This document shows, piece by piece, positions 18,643 through 26,376 of a stretch of 64,000 nt of DNA (its first letter is position 1; every line of letters starts with the position of its first letter). The stretch is from NCBI RefSeq assembly GCF_000162575.1, contig NZ_CM000776.2:500950-564949 (forward strand), read 5' to 3'. Under the pieces are notes generated by a model. The model saw nothing but the letters and a program-made list of their open reading frames with translations. It had not been told where the DNA came from and made no database searches. Origin of the DNA: Helicobacter canadensis MIT 98-5491 (GTDB lineage Bacteria; Campylobacterota; Campylobacteria; Campylobacterales; Helicobacteraceae). The position numbers and the translations under genes were made by a program.

Positions 18643-21600
18643 ATGCGTTTTTATAAAATGCTTCCAGTTTTGGCTTTAAGCGCTGGTTTAGCTAGTGCTT
18701 ATGATACTACCATTGTTTATAATGGAAATAAACCTATTTTTCAGCTTGATTTTTATAATAAAGGAGAAAGCGTAGCCTTTTTTGGAGAAACCAGCACCTC
18801 TCCTTTCACTTTAAGCGAAGCTCAAAGAAATGAAATTATTCGTGCAACTCAATTTTGGGCTAATATTATAGGAACTAACGCAGTCAATTTTAGTCCTATT
18901 CCTATAAGTGTGAGCACTATGGATGAAGAAAATGCTTATGCAAGTTCTTATGATCTCTTTCCTGATCCTATATTCAATAGGGTGTTGCAAGGAGAAAACA
19001 TAGATGCTATCAGACAAGAGCTATTAGATGGGGGATTCTCTAAAGAAGATGTAGAATATATAGGACATATCAGTATGGGAACGCTTGATTGGTATATAGC
19101 TCCTCATCCCACCACCTTACCCAAAAATGGAGATCAATTTGAAACTTTTTCAACTTTCACTCATGAACTTTTTCATGCTTTGGGTGTGGCATCCTTGACT
19201 TATTCTGATGAAGAAACTTCGGGAACTTTTTTTGATTCTTTAAATAGCTTCAGTAGTCATTTGTATGATATTAATGGAGTAAAAGCCCAAGAGGGGATGC
19301 GAATAGTTAAAACTCAAGAAGAGGTGGAGGAGGCTGAAAAGAAAGGAGAGATAGTTTTTTTAGTTAAAGATGTTTCTGATAAGAAGGGCAGTCTTAGTAA
19401 TGCTTCGGGTCATGCTTATTTTAAAGGAGAGAATGTCGCAGAAGTCATTAAAAATGCTAAGCTAGGTTTTGATGGAGTGAATGGCATACCCATTAATGGA
19501 TGGGAAGCAGATAATTTAGATATGAGTCATATCGAGCTTGATAATTCTTTGATGAGTCATCAAAACTGGCGTAACTACCTTTTTTATATGGAAGCAGAAT
19601 TAGCCTTGCTTCAAGACTTGGGCTATGAATTTGATAGAAAGCTTTATTATGGAGATTCTATTTATGAAAGTAATCTTAATTGGCAAAGCGATCATGGTTA
19701 TTATGCTAGACAAGATAGCAAATGGCTTGTAGGGGAATATAACCCGACAGAATACGGAGTAGGCTTACATATCTATGGTAAAAATAATATAGCCACTCAA
19801 AACCATGATATTCTATCTAGTGGTATAGCTGCAAGTGGTATTCGTATAGATGGAGCTAGTAATACATTAACTATAGCTAACGGCACCAAGGTTCATACTT
19901 TGGGGGATTATTCTAATGCTTTGTTAGTTGCCTATGGTAAAAACCATATTATCAATCACAATGGAGAATTAAAAGCCACGGGTAAAGGGGGTATAGCTAT
20001 CAATATAGACTTTGGGGATAATATGCTAGGCAATACTACCGAGTATCGTGGTTCTTATATGCATAAAATTCTTGGCAAAGATCAAAATGACATTTCATCT
20101 TACAATTTAGATGGTGCTCTAGTTAAAACTTTAAATCTTAATTCTAATAGCTCTACCACAGGCTCTTTGGCTTCTATTTACATAGCTGATAATGCTTATG
20201 TGGAAAACATTAATATAGCACAAGGGGCTAAAATAGAAGGAGATATTATCTCTAATTGGAATCCTAATAATGATAAGTTATCGAATGCCCATAAAGGCAT
20301 ATATTATACAAATCTTAATTTTGGATCTACTAGCTTATCAAGAGCTGCTTTTAATGCATCAGATAATGCTTGGAATGTCAAAGCTAATATTTTAGGTTAT
20401 GATAGCTTTAAAATGAATGTTAATGAGAATGTTAATCTACAAGGTAGTGCCTTTGTTTATGATTTAACCAATAAAGCTCATTTTGCTCTACTAAGTAAAG
20501 ATAATGTTAATCCTTCGGTGTTATATATTAAAAACAATTTCACACAAAATCAAAATGCCACCTTAACCGCAGGTGTCAATGCTAATGGACAAAGTCTAGT
20601 AAATGTAGGAGGTACAGCTACTTTAGGCGGAGCTTTTAGGTTTTATATGTCAAAAGACTTCTATCAAGATAAAGTGGTGCTAAATTCTAATTTAATTAAT
20701 GCAAATCAAATTTCCGGCGAGTTTAATTCTATTGTTTATGATGAAAGCTTAAATTTTTCGCCCACTTTAAAATTTACCTATGATCAAAATACAAAAGAAT
20801 TAACAGTAACTCGTAACTACACTCCTTATGCTAAAAATTCAGGCGATGTTTCCTTAGCTTATGCTTTGAATTCTTTAGCTCAGAACGGAAAAGATGAAGA
20901 TGTTGCCTTGCTTTTTGAAGAATTAGACTTTGCTAGAGATACGCAAACCATCATTCAAGGTTTGAATAATCTTAACGCTAAAGTTTATTTGGATAGTGCT
21001 AAAATTTCTCTAGATTTCCAAGAAGAGCTCAACAAAGAAATCTTAAGTGATATAAGAAAAGAATATGCCAATGAATGGCAAAGCTTGATAGCTCCATTTG
21101 GAAGTTATCAAAGCTCAAGAGCTAATGGAGATTTTAATGCTTATAAGGGTTATGGAAGCGGAGTAAAAGTTAAGGCAGTGAAAGAATTTGATCGTTCTAT
21201 TGTAGGGTTTAATTTGGTGTTAAATAATAATGATATAGATATAGATGATACTTTAGCTAATACAAAAACTACGGGAGTTTATGCAGGTGTCTTTTCTAAA
21301 TATGATTTAGAGCATTTTTATCTTTTGGGAAGTTTTAGAATGGGTTATGAACGCACCGAACTTAATAGAAATGTAAATATCGGAGCTTTTAATTCAAGTT
21401 ATGATTCTAAGTTTAATTCTTATCTTACTAGCGAAATGGTAGGTATAGGTAAAAGCTTCAATTATCAAGGAATAAGCTATGGACCTTTGGCTTATATAGA
21501 GCATAGTTTCTTGCACCATGCAACTATTGATGAAGAAAATCAAAGCTCTACTGCTTTAAATGTTAATTCTAAAAACTTTAATGCTTTAAATTCTTTTATA

Positions 21601-21897
21601 GGATTTGATGTAAATTATGAAAAAAACATTAGCAATAAAGCCGTTATGAATTTTTCTTTCTTGGGCGGATGGAATCATTACTTCTTGGATTCTTTAAAAA
21701 ACAATGCGAACTTTAAAGGTGCAAGTTCAAATAGATTCTATGCTAAAAGCAAACTAGATAATCAAGATTCTCTATACTTGCAAGGGGGAACTGATTTTAC
21801 TTATAATCAATTTTTCTTTACAAGATTAATGCTTTCAAGTGATATTAAAGATAATATAGACTTTAATGCTCAGCTTGAAGTGGGGGTTAAGTTTTAA
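18643..21897 (+). CDS. Autotransporter with metzincin-like N-terminal domain
   Basis: This type V secreted protein of 1084 residues has a signal peptide ending near LASAYD (about residue 19). The passenger begins with a metallopeptidase-like domain: HELFHALGVAS at 174-184 gives HExxH and the metzincin-like xxG. A Met-turn-like SLMSH is followed by ELALLQDLGY, the usual end of such domains. The third zinc ligand (His or Asp at 184) is Ser. A beta-helix-like, Asn/Gly-rich stretch follows (about 370-740), then a C-terminal beta-barrel (about 800-1084) ending in the aromatic F (VGVKF). The gene stands alone, with ribosome binding site AGGAG before the ATG and a strong terminator after the stop. 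Proteolytic activity is unproven. Confidence 0.88.
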   Translation: MRFYKMLPVLALSAGLASAYDTTIVYNGNKPIFQLDFYNKGESVAFFGETSTSPFTLSEAQRNEIIRATQFWANIIGTNAVNFSPIPISVSTMDEENAYASSYDLFPDPIFNRVLQGENIDAIRQELLDGGFSKEDVEYIGHISMGTLDWYIAPHPTTLPKNGDQFETFSTFTHELFHALGVASLTYSDEETSGTFFDSLNSFSSHLYDINGVKAQEGMRIVKTQEEVEEAEKKGEIVFLVKDVSDKKGSLSNASGHAYFKGENVAEVIKNAKLGFDGVNGIPINGWEADNLDMSHIELDNSLMSHQNWRNYLFYMEAELALLQDLGYEFDRKLYYGDSIYESNLNWQSDHGYYARQDSKWLVGEYNPTEYGVGLHIYGKNNIATQNHDILSSGIAASGIRIDGASNTLTIANGTKVHTLGDYSNALLVAYGKNHIINHNGELKATGKGGIAINIDFGDNMLGNTTEYRGSYMHKILGKDQNDISSYNLDGALVKTLNLNSNSSTTGSLASIYIADNAYVENINIAQGAKIEGDIISNWNPNNDKLSNAHKGIYYTNLNFGSTSLSRAAFNASDNAWNVKANILGYDSFKMNVNENVNLQGSAFVYDLTNKAHFALLSKDNVNPSVLYIKNNFTQNQNATLTAGVNANGQSLVNVGGTATLGGAFRFYMSKDFYQDKVVLNSNLINANQISGEFNSIVYDESLNFSPTLKFTYDQNTKELTVTRNYTPYAKNSGDVSLAYALNSLAQNGKDEDVALLFEELDFARDTQTIIQGLNNLNAKVYLDSAKISLDFQEELNKEILSDIRKEYANEWQSLIAPFGSYQSSRANGDFNAYKGYGSGVKVKAVKEFDRSIVGFNLVLNNNDIDIDDTLANTKTTGVYAGVFSKYDLEHFYLLGSFRMGYERTELNRNVNIGAFNSSYDSKFNSYLTSEMVGIGKSFNYQGISYGPLAYIEHSFLHHATIDEENQSSTALNVNSKNFNALNSFIGFDVNYEKNISNKAVMNFSFLGGWNHYFLDSLKNNANFKGASSNRFYAKSKLDNQDSLYLQGGTDFTYNQFFFTRLMLSSDIKDNIDFNAQLEVGVKF

Positions 21898-21905
21898 AAT
21901 ACAAG

Positions 21906-21950
21906 AAAATAAAGCCTTGTAATGTGAAATTATCGGGCTTTATTTTTCAC
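21906..21950 (+). terminator. Rho-independent terminator after the autotransporter gene
   Basis: A perfect 11-bp stem (aaaataaagcc at 21906-21916 with ggctttatttt at 21936-21946) ends in a run of T, directly after the autotransporter stop. It should end transcription from the left; the A-rich left arm may also let it work in reverse. Confidence 0.85.
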
Positions 21951-22550
21951 TCTCAAAACTTAAAATATTTTTTTGTTCTATTATTATTATCTTTAATTCC
22001 AATATTATTCGTATTACTTCAATAAAGATTTTAAAACAATAAAAAAACCGTTTATCAACAAAAACTAATCGTTGCTTTAGATTTGCTTACTTTATTTTAA
22101 ATTTCTAATGCTGCACTTCTAAAAAATGAATATGGACTTGATTTGTAAGATTACTTTTGTAAATAAATTTTCATTATAATTTTTTATTTGTAATAATAAT
22201 TATTTAAATTTATCCTTATTGGTAAATGGATTTAAGATTGCATTTTTAGGAGAATCATAAAGAGTTTTTCAAAGTATATTTTTGAAATCATATAAATATC
22301 TACTCTATGTAAAGTATTGCAATTAGATTTTTTTAAAAAACTTTTCTGTAGTTATAATGTGATCCTGTGTATTTTGTATTATTTTTTTGGATTTTCTCTT
22401 AAAGCTAGTATGGAATAAATTGATTTGTTTTTTTCTTGCATCTGCTAAACTTATTTTTGCACAGACTTTTGAATTTGTCAAATGATATTATTTAATATTT
22501 TTCCCAAGCTCTAATTTAATAGAATTTCATAAAGTTAGATAAATTAAGAA
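21951..22550. other. About 600 bp without a gene, possible remnant of an iron-regulated outer-membrane gene
   Basis: No open frame of useful length was found on either strand. Three things can be seen: a Fur-box-like sequence at 22191-22205, a TATAAT hexamer at 22353-22358, and a short frame near 22410-22485 that reads like the end of a signal peptide (about LICFFLASAKLIFAQTFEFVK split by decay) and stops at once. This may be the relic of an exported, iron-regulated protein gene. It lies between the autotransporter and the tRNA pair, where accessory DNA meets core genes. Confidence 0.4.
22191..22205. promoter_or_regulatory. Fur-box-like site
   Basis: The sequence taataataattattt matches 14 of 15 positions of the TAATAATnATTATTA palindrome described for iron-loaded Fur in Helicobacter. 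In DNA this AT-rich a chance match is possible. No intact gene lies downstream within about 350 bp on the plus strand. Confidence 0.4.
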
Positions 22551-22554
22551 GTAG

Positions 22555-22631
22555 TGGTACGCCCAAGAGGATTCGAACCTCTGACCTACGGCTTAGAAGG
22601 CCGTTGCTCTATCCAGCTGAGCTATGAGCGC
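22555..22631 (-). tRNA. tRNA-Arg (anticodon UCU)
   Basis: Read on the minus strand, this 77-nt sequence folds into a complete cloverleaf: acceptor GCGCTCA pairs with TGGGCGT with some G-T pairs, the D arm is AGCTCAGCTGGATAGAGC, the anticodon loop is CTTCTAA (anticodon TCT) and the T arm is AGAGG-TTCGAAT-CCTCT. The CCA end is encoded. It reads AGA codons, which are common in this AT-rich genome. It is followed, on its 3' side, by the accessory DNA of the left part of the window. Confidence 0.95.
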
Positions 22632-22634
22632 ATT

Positions 22635-22712
22635 TGGTACCAAAGGGGGGACTCGAACCCCCGACCTCCGGCTTATGAGACCAGCGCTCTAAACCAGCTG
22701 AGCTACCTTGGC
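22635..22712 (-). tRNA. tRNA-Met (anticodon CAU)
   Basis: On the minus strand this 78-nt sequence forms a cloverleaf: acceptor GCCAAGG pairs with CTTTGGT, the anticodon loop is CTCATAA (anticodon CAT), the T arm is GGGGG-TTCGAGT-CCCCC and CCA is encoded. The first pair of the acceptor stem and the D arm fit an elongator tRNA-Met rather than the initiator. A CAT anticodon could also belong to tRNA-Ile2 with a modified C, which sequence alone does not exclude. It is 3 nt upstream of tRNA-Arg, so both are cut from one transcript. Confidence 0.9.
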
Positions 22713-22737
22713 ACACCAAATTTAAAAAAGAGTTGCA

Positions 22738-22743
22738 ATTATA
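22738..22743 (-). promoter_or_regulatory. -10 hexamer of the tRNA promoter
   Basis: TATAAT on the minus strand lies about 25 nt before the 5' end of tRNA-Met, the right place for a sigma-70-type promoter of the tRNA-Met/tRNA-Arg transcript. No clear -35 box is seen, as is usual in Helicobacter and Campylobacter. Confidence 0.6.
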
Positions 22744-22903
22744 TTCTTTATTAAATTAAAAAAACATTAATCTTTGAAATTTTAATGGGAGAATTTTGTA
22801 TTTTTGTGGCATAAGGATAAGTGATTTAAAAGGCGGGTTTTAGGAAGATGAGTTTTTAGTATCGTTTGAATTTGAATGAAATTATTACTCTTTAATGATA
22901 TTT

Positions 22904-23512
22904 TTAGCTCATTGTGTCAATTTGAAGATTTCCTAGGTGAATGGCGTGTGAAAATTCTCGCAAGATTCTTTGGGTTTTGGCATCTTGATTTTTTTGCATA
23001 ATGTCATTGTAATTAGAAGAGAGATTTTTATTGTAGCTTTTTGTATAGATTCCATCAAGATGATTGAGATTATTTTGAAATTCTTGTGCAATTTCTCCCC
23101 ATCCCTCTTGTGTGATTCCTAAAAACCATTGATTCTGATTGGTTGCTTTGGGATTGGATTCTTGGGAATTTTGTAGATTCTTTTCTCTTTGTTCTACCCG
23201 CTCTACACTTGCACTTAAGTTTCCAGCCCTTGTTAGGGTTTGCGCTACAGATATTTTTTCATTAGGGGACATTCCTGCTGTTACTCTCTCAAAGGCTAAA
23301 TATTGTTCATCGCTCATTAATTCAAGACTTATCATTCCATAAGTAATGCGTTCTTTTTGTAGTAAATCTTCATTATCATTTTGAATATCATTTTCTATAG
23401 ATTGTGTTTTTTGGATCGCATTTGTTGGATTAGAATTTCCAAGTAAGCGATTAGCTTCATTGATGATTCCTCCTAAGTTTCCTAGATTTCCTAAACCTTG
23501 ATTGATAGTCAC
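22904..23512 (-). CDS. Conserved-looking hypothetical protein, function unknown
   Basis: I do not recognise this 202-residue protein. It is rich in Asn, Gln and Glu, begins with a Gly/Leu-Gly-Asn repeat (GLGNLGNLGG), and has no signal peptide or membrane segment. The middle (about 60-105) is predicted helical. The start is GTG at 23512 with AAGGAT as ribosome binding site. Its base composition resembles the core genes to its right more than the T6SS region. It stands alone between the tRNA pair and nusA, transcribed away from nusA. A coding origin is supported by the ribosome binding site, the length and the absence of a competing frame. Confidence 0.65.
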   Translation of the reverse strand: MTINQGLGNLGNLGGIINEANRLLGNSNPTNAIQKTQSIENDIQNDNEDLLQKERITYGMISLELMSDEQYLAFERVTAGMSPNEKISVAQTLTRAGNLSASVERVEQREKNLQNSQESNPKATNQNQWFLGITQEGWGEIAQEFQNNLNHLDGIYTKSYNKNLSSNYNDIMQKNQDAKTQRILREFSHAIHLGNLQIDTMS

Positions 23513-23710
23513 TAATAAAATCCTTACACTTTTATTTTTTTGTGAGTGGATTAAGCAAAAATGATTCCAAAATGATTCTCGTGAGTGTTTGTAAAAATAA
23601 AGTTTTTAAAATTTGTTTTTAGTAAAGCCCTTATAAAGAAATTTTAAGCTAAAATTATGGATAAAATTTAAGCTTTTGAATTTCTTTTAGGGCATTTTAA
23701 GGATAAGGTT

Positions 23711-24823
23711 TTGGAAAAAATATTGGATATTATTGAGGGGATTTCTTATGAGAAAGGACTCCCTATTGAAAGCGTTATGGAAGTCGTTAAAGAATCGGTT
23801 ATAAAAGTGGCACAGCAGACTTTAGATTCAAAGATTCTCTATGATGCAGAAATTGATAAAAAAAATAAAACTTTACATTTATATCAAGTCATTAGCGTTT
23901 GTAGCGATGATTATGAAGCAAAAGAAGACAAAGAGCATTTTATCCCACTTTCAGAGGCTAGAAAGCACGATAGCGAGATTAAAGTAGGCGATGAATTGCG
24001 TTATGAATTAAGTTTAGAAAATATGAATCGCAGTGCCGTTAATACTCTATTTAGGGAGTTAGAATTTAGAATCCAAAGATTGATTGAGACACAATTATTT
24101 GACAAATACAAAGCGCAAATTGGTAAAATTGTAAGCGGAAGTGTGGTTAGGATTGATGATCTTGGAAACACTTTTGTAGAAATTGATGAGATTCGGGCTA
24201 TTTTGCCTAAAAAGAATCGGATTAAAGGAGAAGAGTTTAAGGTTGGTCAAGTTATAGGTGCGGTTTTGAAATATGTAGGGATTGATAAACAAAATGGCAT
24301 TAGCATCGAACTTAGTCGCACTACACCAAAAATGCTTGAAGAGCTTTTAAGGCTAGAAGTGCCAGAGATTAAAGATGGTGAAGTGGAAATTGTGGCTTGT
24401 GCGAGAATCCCAGGAGAGAGAGCAAAAGTGGCTTTAAAGACTGATTCGATGAAAGTTGATCCTGTTGGGGCAACTGTTGGCGTGAAGGGTGTCCGTATTA
24501 ATGCGGTTTCAAAAGAGTTAAAGAATGAAAGCATTGATTGTATTGAATTTTCAAATCAACCTGAAATTTATATTGCAAGGGCGCTTTCACCTGCTTTGAT
24601 TGTAAGTGTTGTGGTAGAAGATAAAAAGGCTGTTGTTAGCATTTCTAGTGAGCAAAAACCTAAGGCTATTGGTAAAAATGGTATTAATGTTCGTTTGGCT
24701 TCTATGCTAACAGGTTATGAGATTGAGCTAAAAGAGATTGATAATGGCACGCTAGGGGATAGACAAACTAAAGAACCTGAAAAAAGCAATTTGGACATTC
24801 TTTCTTCTTTATTTAAAGAATAG
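23711..24823 (+). CDS. nusA: Transcription termination/antitermination factor NusA
   Basis: NusA binds RNA polymerase and nascent RNA and modulates pausing, termination and antitermination. The 370-residue product has the N-terminal polymerase-binding domain (from MEKILDIIEGISYEKG), an S1 domain (about 133-200, IGKIVSGSVVRIDDLG), and two KH domains with the motifs VGVKGVRINAVSKEL and AIGKNGINVRLAS. The C-terminal acidic repeats of E. coli NusA are absent, as is normal in this class. The start is a TTG with AAGGATAAGG just upstream. It is followed 75 nt later by the SurA-like gene. Confidence 0.97.
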   Translation: MEKILDIIEGISYEKGLPIESVMEVVKESVIKVAQQTLDSKILYDAEIDKKNKTLHLYQVISVCSDDYEAKEDKEHFIPLSEARKHDSEIKVGDELRYELSLENMNRSAVNTLFRELEFRIQRLIETQLFDKYKAQIGKIVSGSVVRIDDLGNTFVEIDEIRAILPKKNRIKGEEFKVGQVIGAVLKYVGIDKQNGISIELSRTTPKMLEELLRLEVPEIKDGEVEIVACARIPGERAKVALKTDSMKVDPVGATVGVKGVRINAVSKELKNESIDCIEFSNQPEIYIARALSPALIVSVVVEDKKAVVSISSEQKPKAIGKNGINVRLASMLTGYEIELKEIDNGTLGDRQTKEPEKSNLDILSSLFKE

Positions 24824-24898
24824 GGTGTTTTTACATTATTTTTAAAGGTTTTATGCGTTAAAATCGCATATAAAGATAAAGTATTTTAAGGTTTTTAA

Positions 24899-26368
24899 AT
24901 GATTAGTTTTATGCAAAAACACAAAAAGTATCTGATGATAACTATTTGGGTAAGCACCATTGCTTTTGTTGGTGCTGGTTTTGTGGGTTGGGGGAGTTAT
25001 GATTTTTCTTCTACAAGCAACGCAGTGGCAGTTGTAGGGAAAACTAAAGTTTCTATCAACGAAATGCAACGCGAATATTCTAGACTTTATGGCATTTATA
25101 ATCAATTAGTGGGTGGCACATTAGATGAAGAACAAGCCAAAAAAATGGGGATTGAAGAGCAAGCTTTAAATAATCTAATCATTAAAGCCTTAATGTTAAA
25201 TTATGCCTATGATTTGGGATTAAGAGCAAGTAAAGAAGAGATTATACAAGCAATCACTTCTACAGAATCCTTTCAAAATAATGGTCAATTTGATGAGCAA
25301 ATTTATAAGAGAATCTTGCAAGAAAATCAACTAAAGCCAAAGGATTTTGAAGAAAGCATTAAAGAGAATTTAATCTTGCAAAAACTTGATGCACTTTTAG
25401 ATATGCCGCTTACACCCCTTGAAATAGAAACATTAAGTGCAGCGTATTCAATGGAAGATTTGGTGCATATTCAAATAATTGATAAAAAAACTATTAATGT
25501 TAATCCAACCAATGAAGAGGTTAAGCGATATTGGGAAGAAAATAAAGATATTTACCAAACAGAGCGTGGATATGAGATTTCTAGTGTTTTTATTCCTTTA
25601 GATTCAATTGAGATTCAAGAAGCTAGTTTAGAGAGTTACTATGAAGATTTTAAGAATCAATTTTTAGATTCTGAGGGACAAGTGATCCCTTATGAGAAAG
25701 CTAAAGAGCAAGTGAGTGAGAAATATAGAGATGCTCAAGCACAAAAAGAAGCCCTAAAAGAATATATTGCTTTGCGAAAGAATGAAAATCCTAAGGCGGA
25801 AAATTTAATTATTTATGAAGGTAATGAAGATTATGGAGTGGAATTTATTAATCTTTTAAGTCAAGCCAAAGAACAAGAAACGCTAAAACCTATCAAAATC
25901 GCTAAAGATAAAAAAAGTGGTTATATTACCGCTAAAGTAATTAAAATTATTCCTAGTGAGCCTAAGACTTATGAAGCAGCACAAGGGAATGCTAAGGAGG
26001 ATTTTGTTAATTCTGAAAAAGTGCGTCTTTTAAAAGAAAAAGCCACTCAAGCGCTAGAAAATTTTAAAGGCGTTGATGTCGGTTATGTGGGGTATGGAGA
26101 AACAAAAACTTTAAAAGGACTAACTAAAGAAGAATCGCAAGAATTTGCTCAAGAGCTTATGAGCAAGGGAGAAGAAAAAGGCTATATTTTGTTAGAAAAT
26201 AAAGCAATTTTATATAAAATCTTTGATCAAAGAGTAAAAAATTCTGCTATAATTAGCCAAAATTTAGATTTTCTAATGCAGAATGGGACACAGATCAAAG
26301 CGAGAATAGTTGAAAAAGAGTTCTTGGATTATTTATCAAAAACTTATAAAATAGTTAGAAAAATCTAA
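24899..26368 (+). CDS. SurA/PpiD-like periplasmic folding factor, membrane-anchored
   Basis: The 489-residue protein begins with an uncleaved membrane anchor (about 13-33) and continues with a SurA_N/PpiD-type chaperone domain (about 40-190; GKTKVSINEMQREYSRL, then the segment ending in NLIIKALMLNYAYDLGLRAS). The parvulin-type isomerase domain is hard to see in the second half and may be degenerate, so chaperone activity is more likely than isomerase activity. The same gene is found upstream of ftsA in H. pylori. It ends 8 nt before ftsA, so the three genes to ftsZ are likely an operon. It probably assists outer-membrane proteins crossing the periplasm. Confidence 0.85.
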   Translation: MISFMQKHKKYLMITIWVSTIAFVGAGFVGWGSYDFSSTSNAVAVVGKTKVSINEMQREYSRLYGIYNQLVGGTLDEEQAKKMGIEEQALNNLIIKALMLNYAYDLGLRASKEEIIQAITSTESFQNNGQFDEQIYKRILQENQLKPKDFEESIKENLILQKLDALLDMPLTPLEIETLSAAYSMEDLVHIQIIDKKTINVNPTNEEVKRYWEENKDIYQTERGYEISSVFIPLDSIEIQEASLESYYEDFKNQFLDSEGQVIPYEKAKEQVSEKYRDAQAQKEALKEYIALRKNENPKAENLIIYEGNEDYGVEFINLLSQAKEQETLKPIKIAKDKKSGYITAKVIKIIPSEPKTYEAAQGNAKEDFVNSEKVRLLKEKATQALENFKGVDVGYVGYGETKTLKGLTKEESQEFAQELMSKGEEKGYILLENKAILYKIFDQRVKNSAIISQNLDFLMQNGTQIKARIVEKEFLDYLSKTYKIVRKI

Positions 26369-26376
26369 GGAAAGTA

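Noticed and set aside
22644-22650. Run of G as a phase-variable tract
   Set aside because: It is part of the T arm of tRNA-Met and not in a protein gene.
22554-22754. Plus-strand ORF of 66 residues (starting MVRPRGFEPLTYGLEG)
   Set aside because: It is the antisense reading of tRNA-Arg and tRNA-Met; this pattern (R-G-F-E-P-L-T and R-G-D-S-N-P-R-P) is a well-known false protein from tRNA genes.
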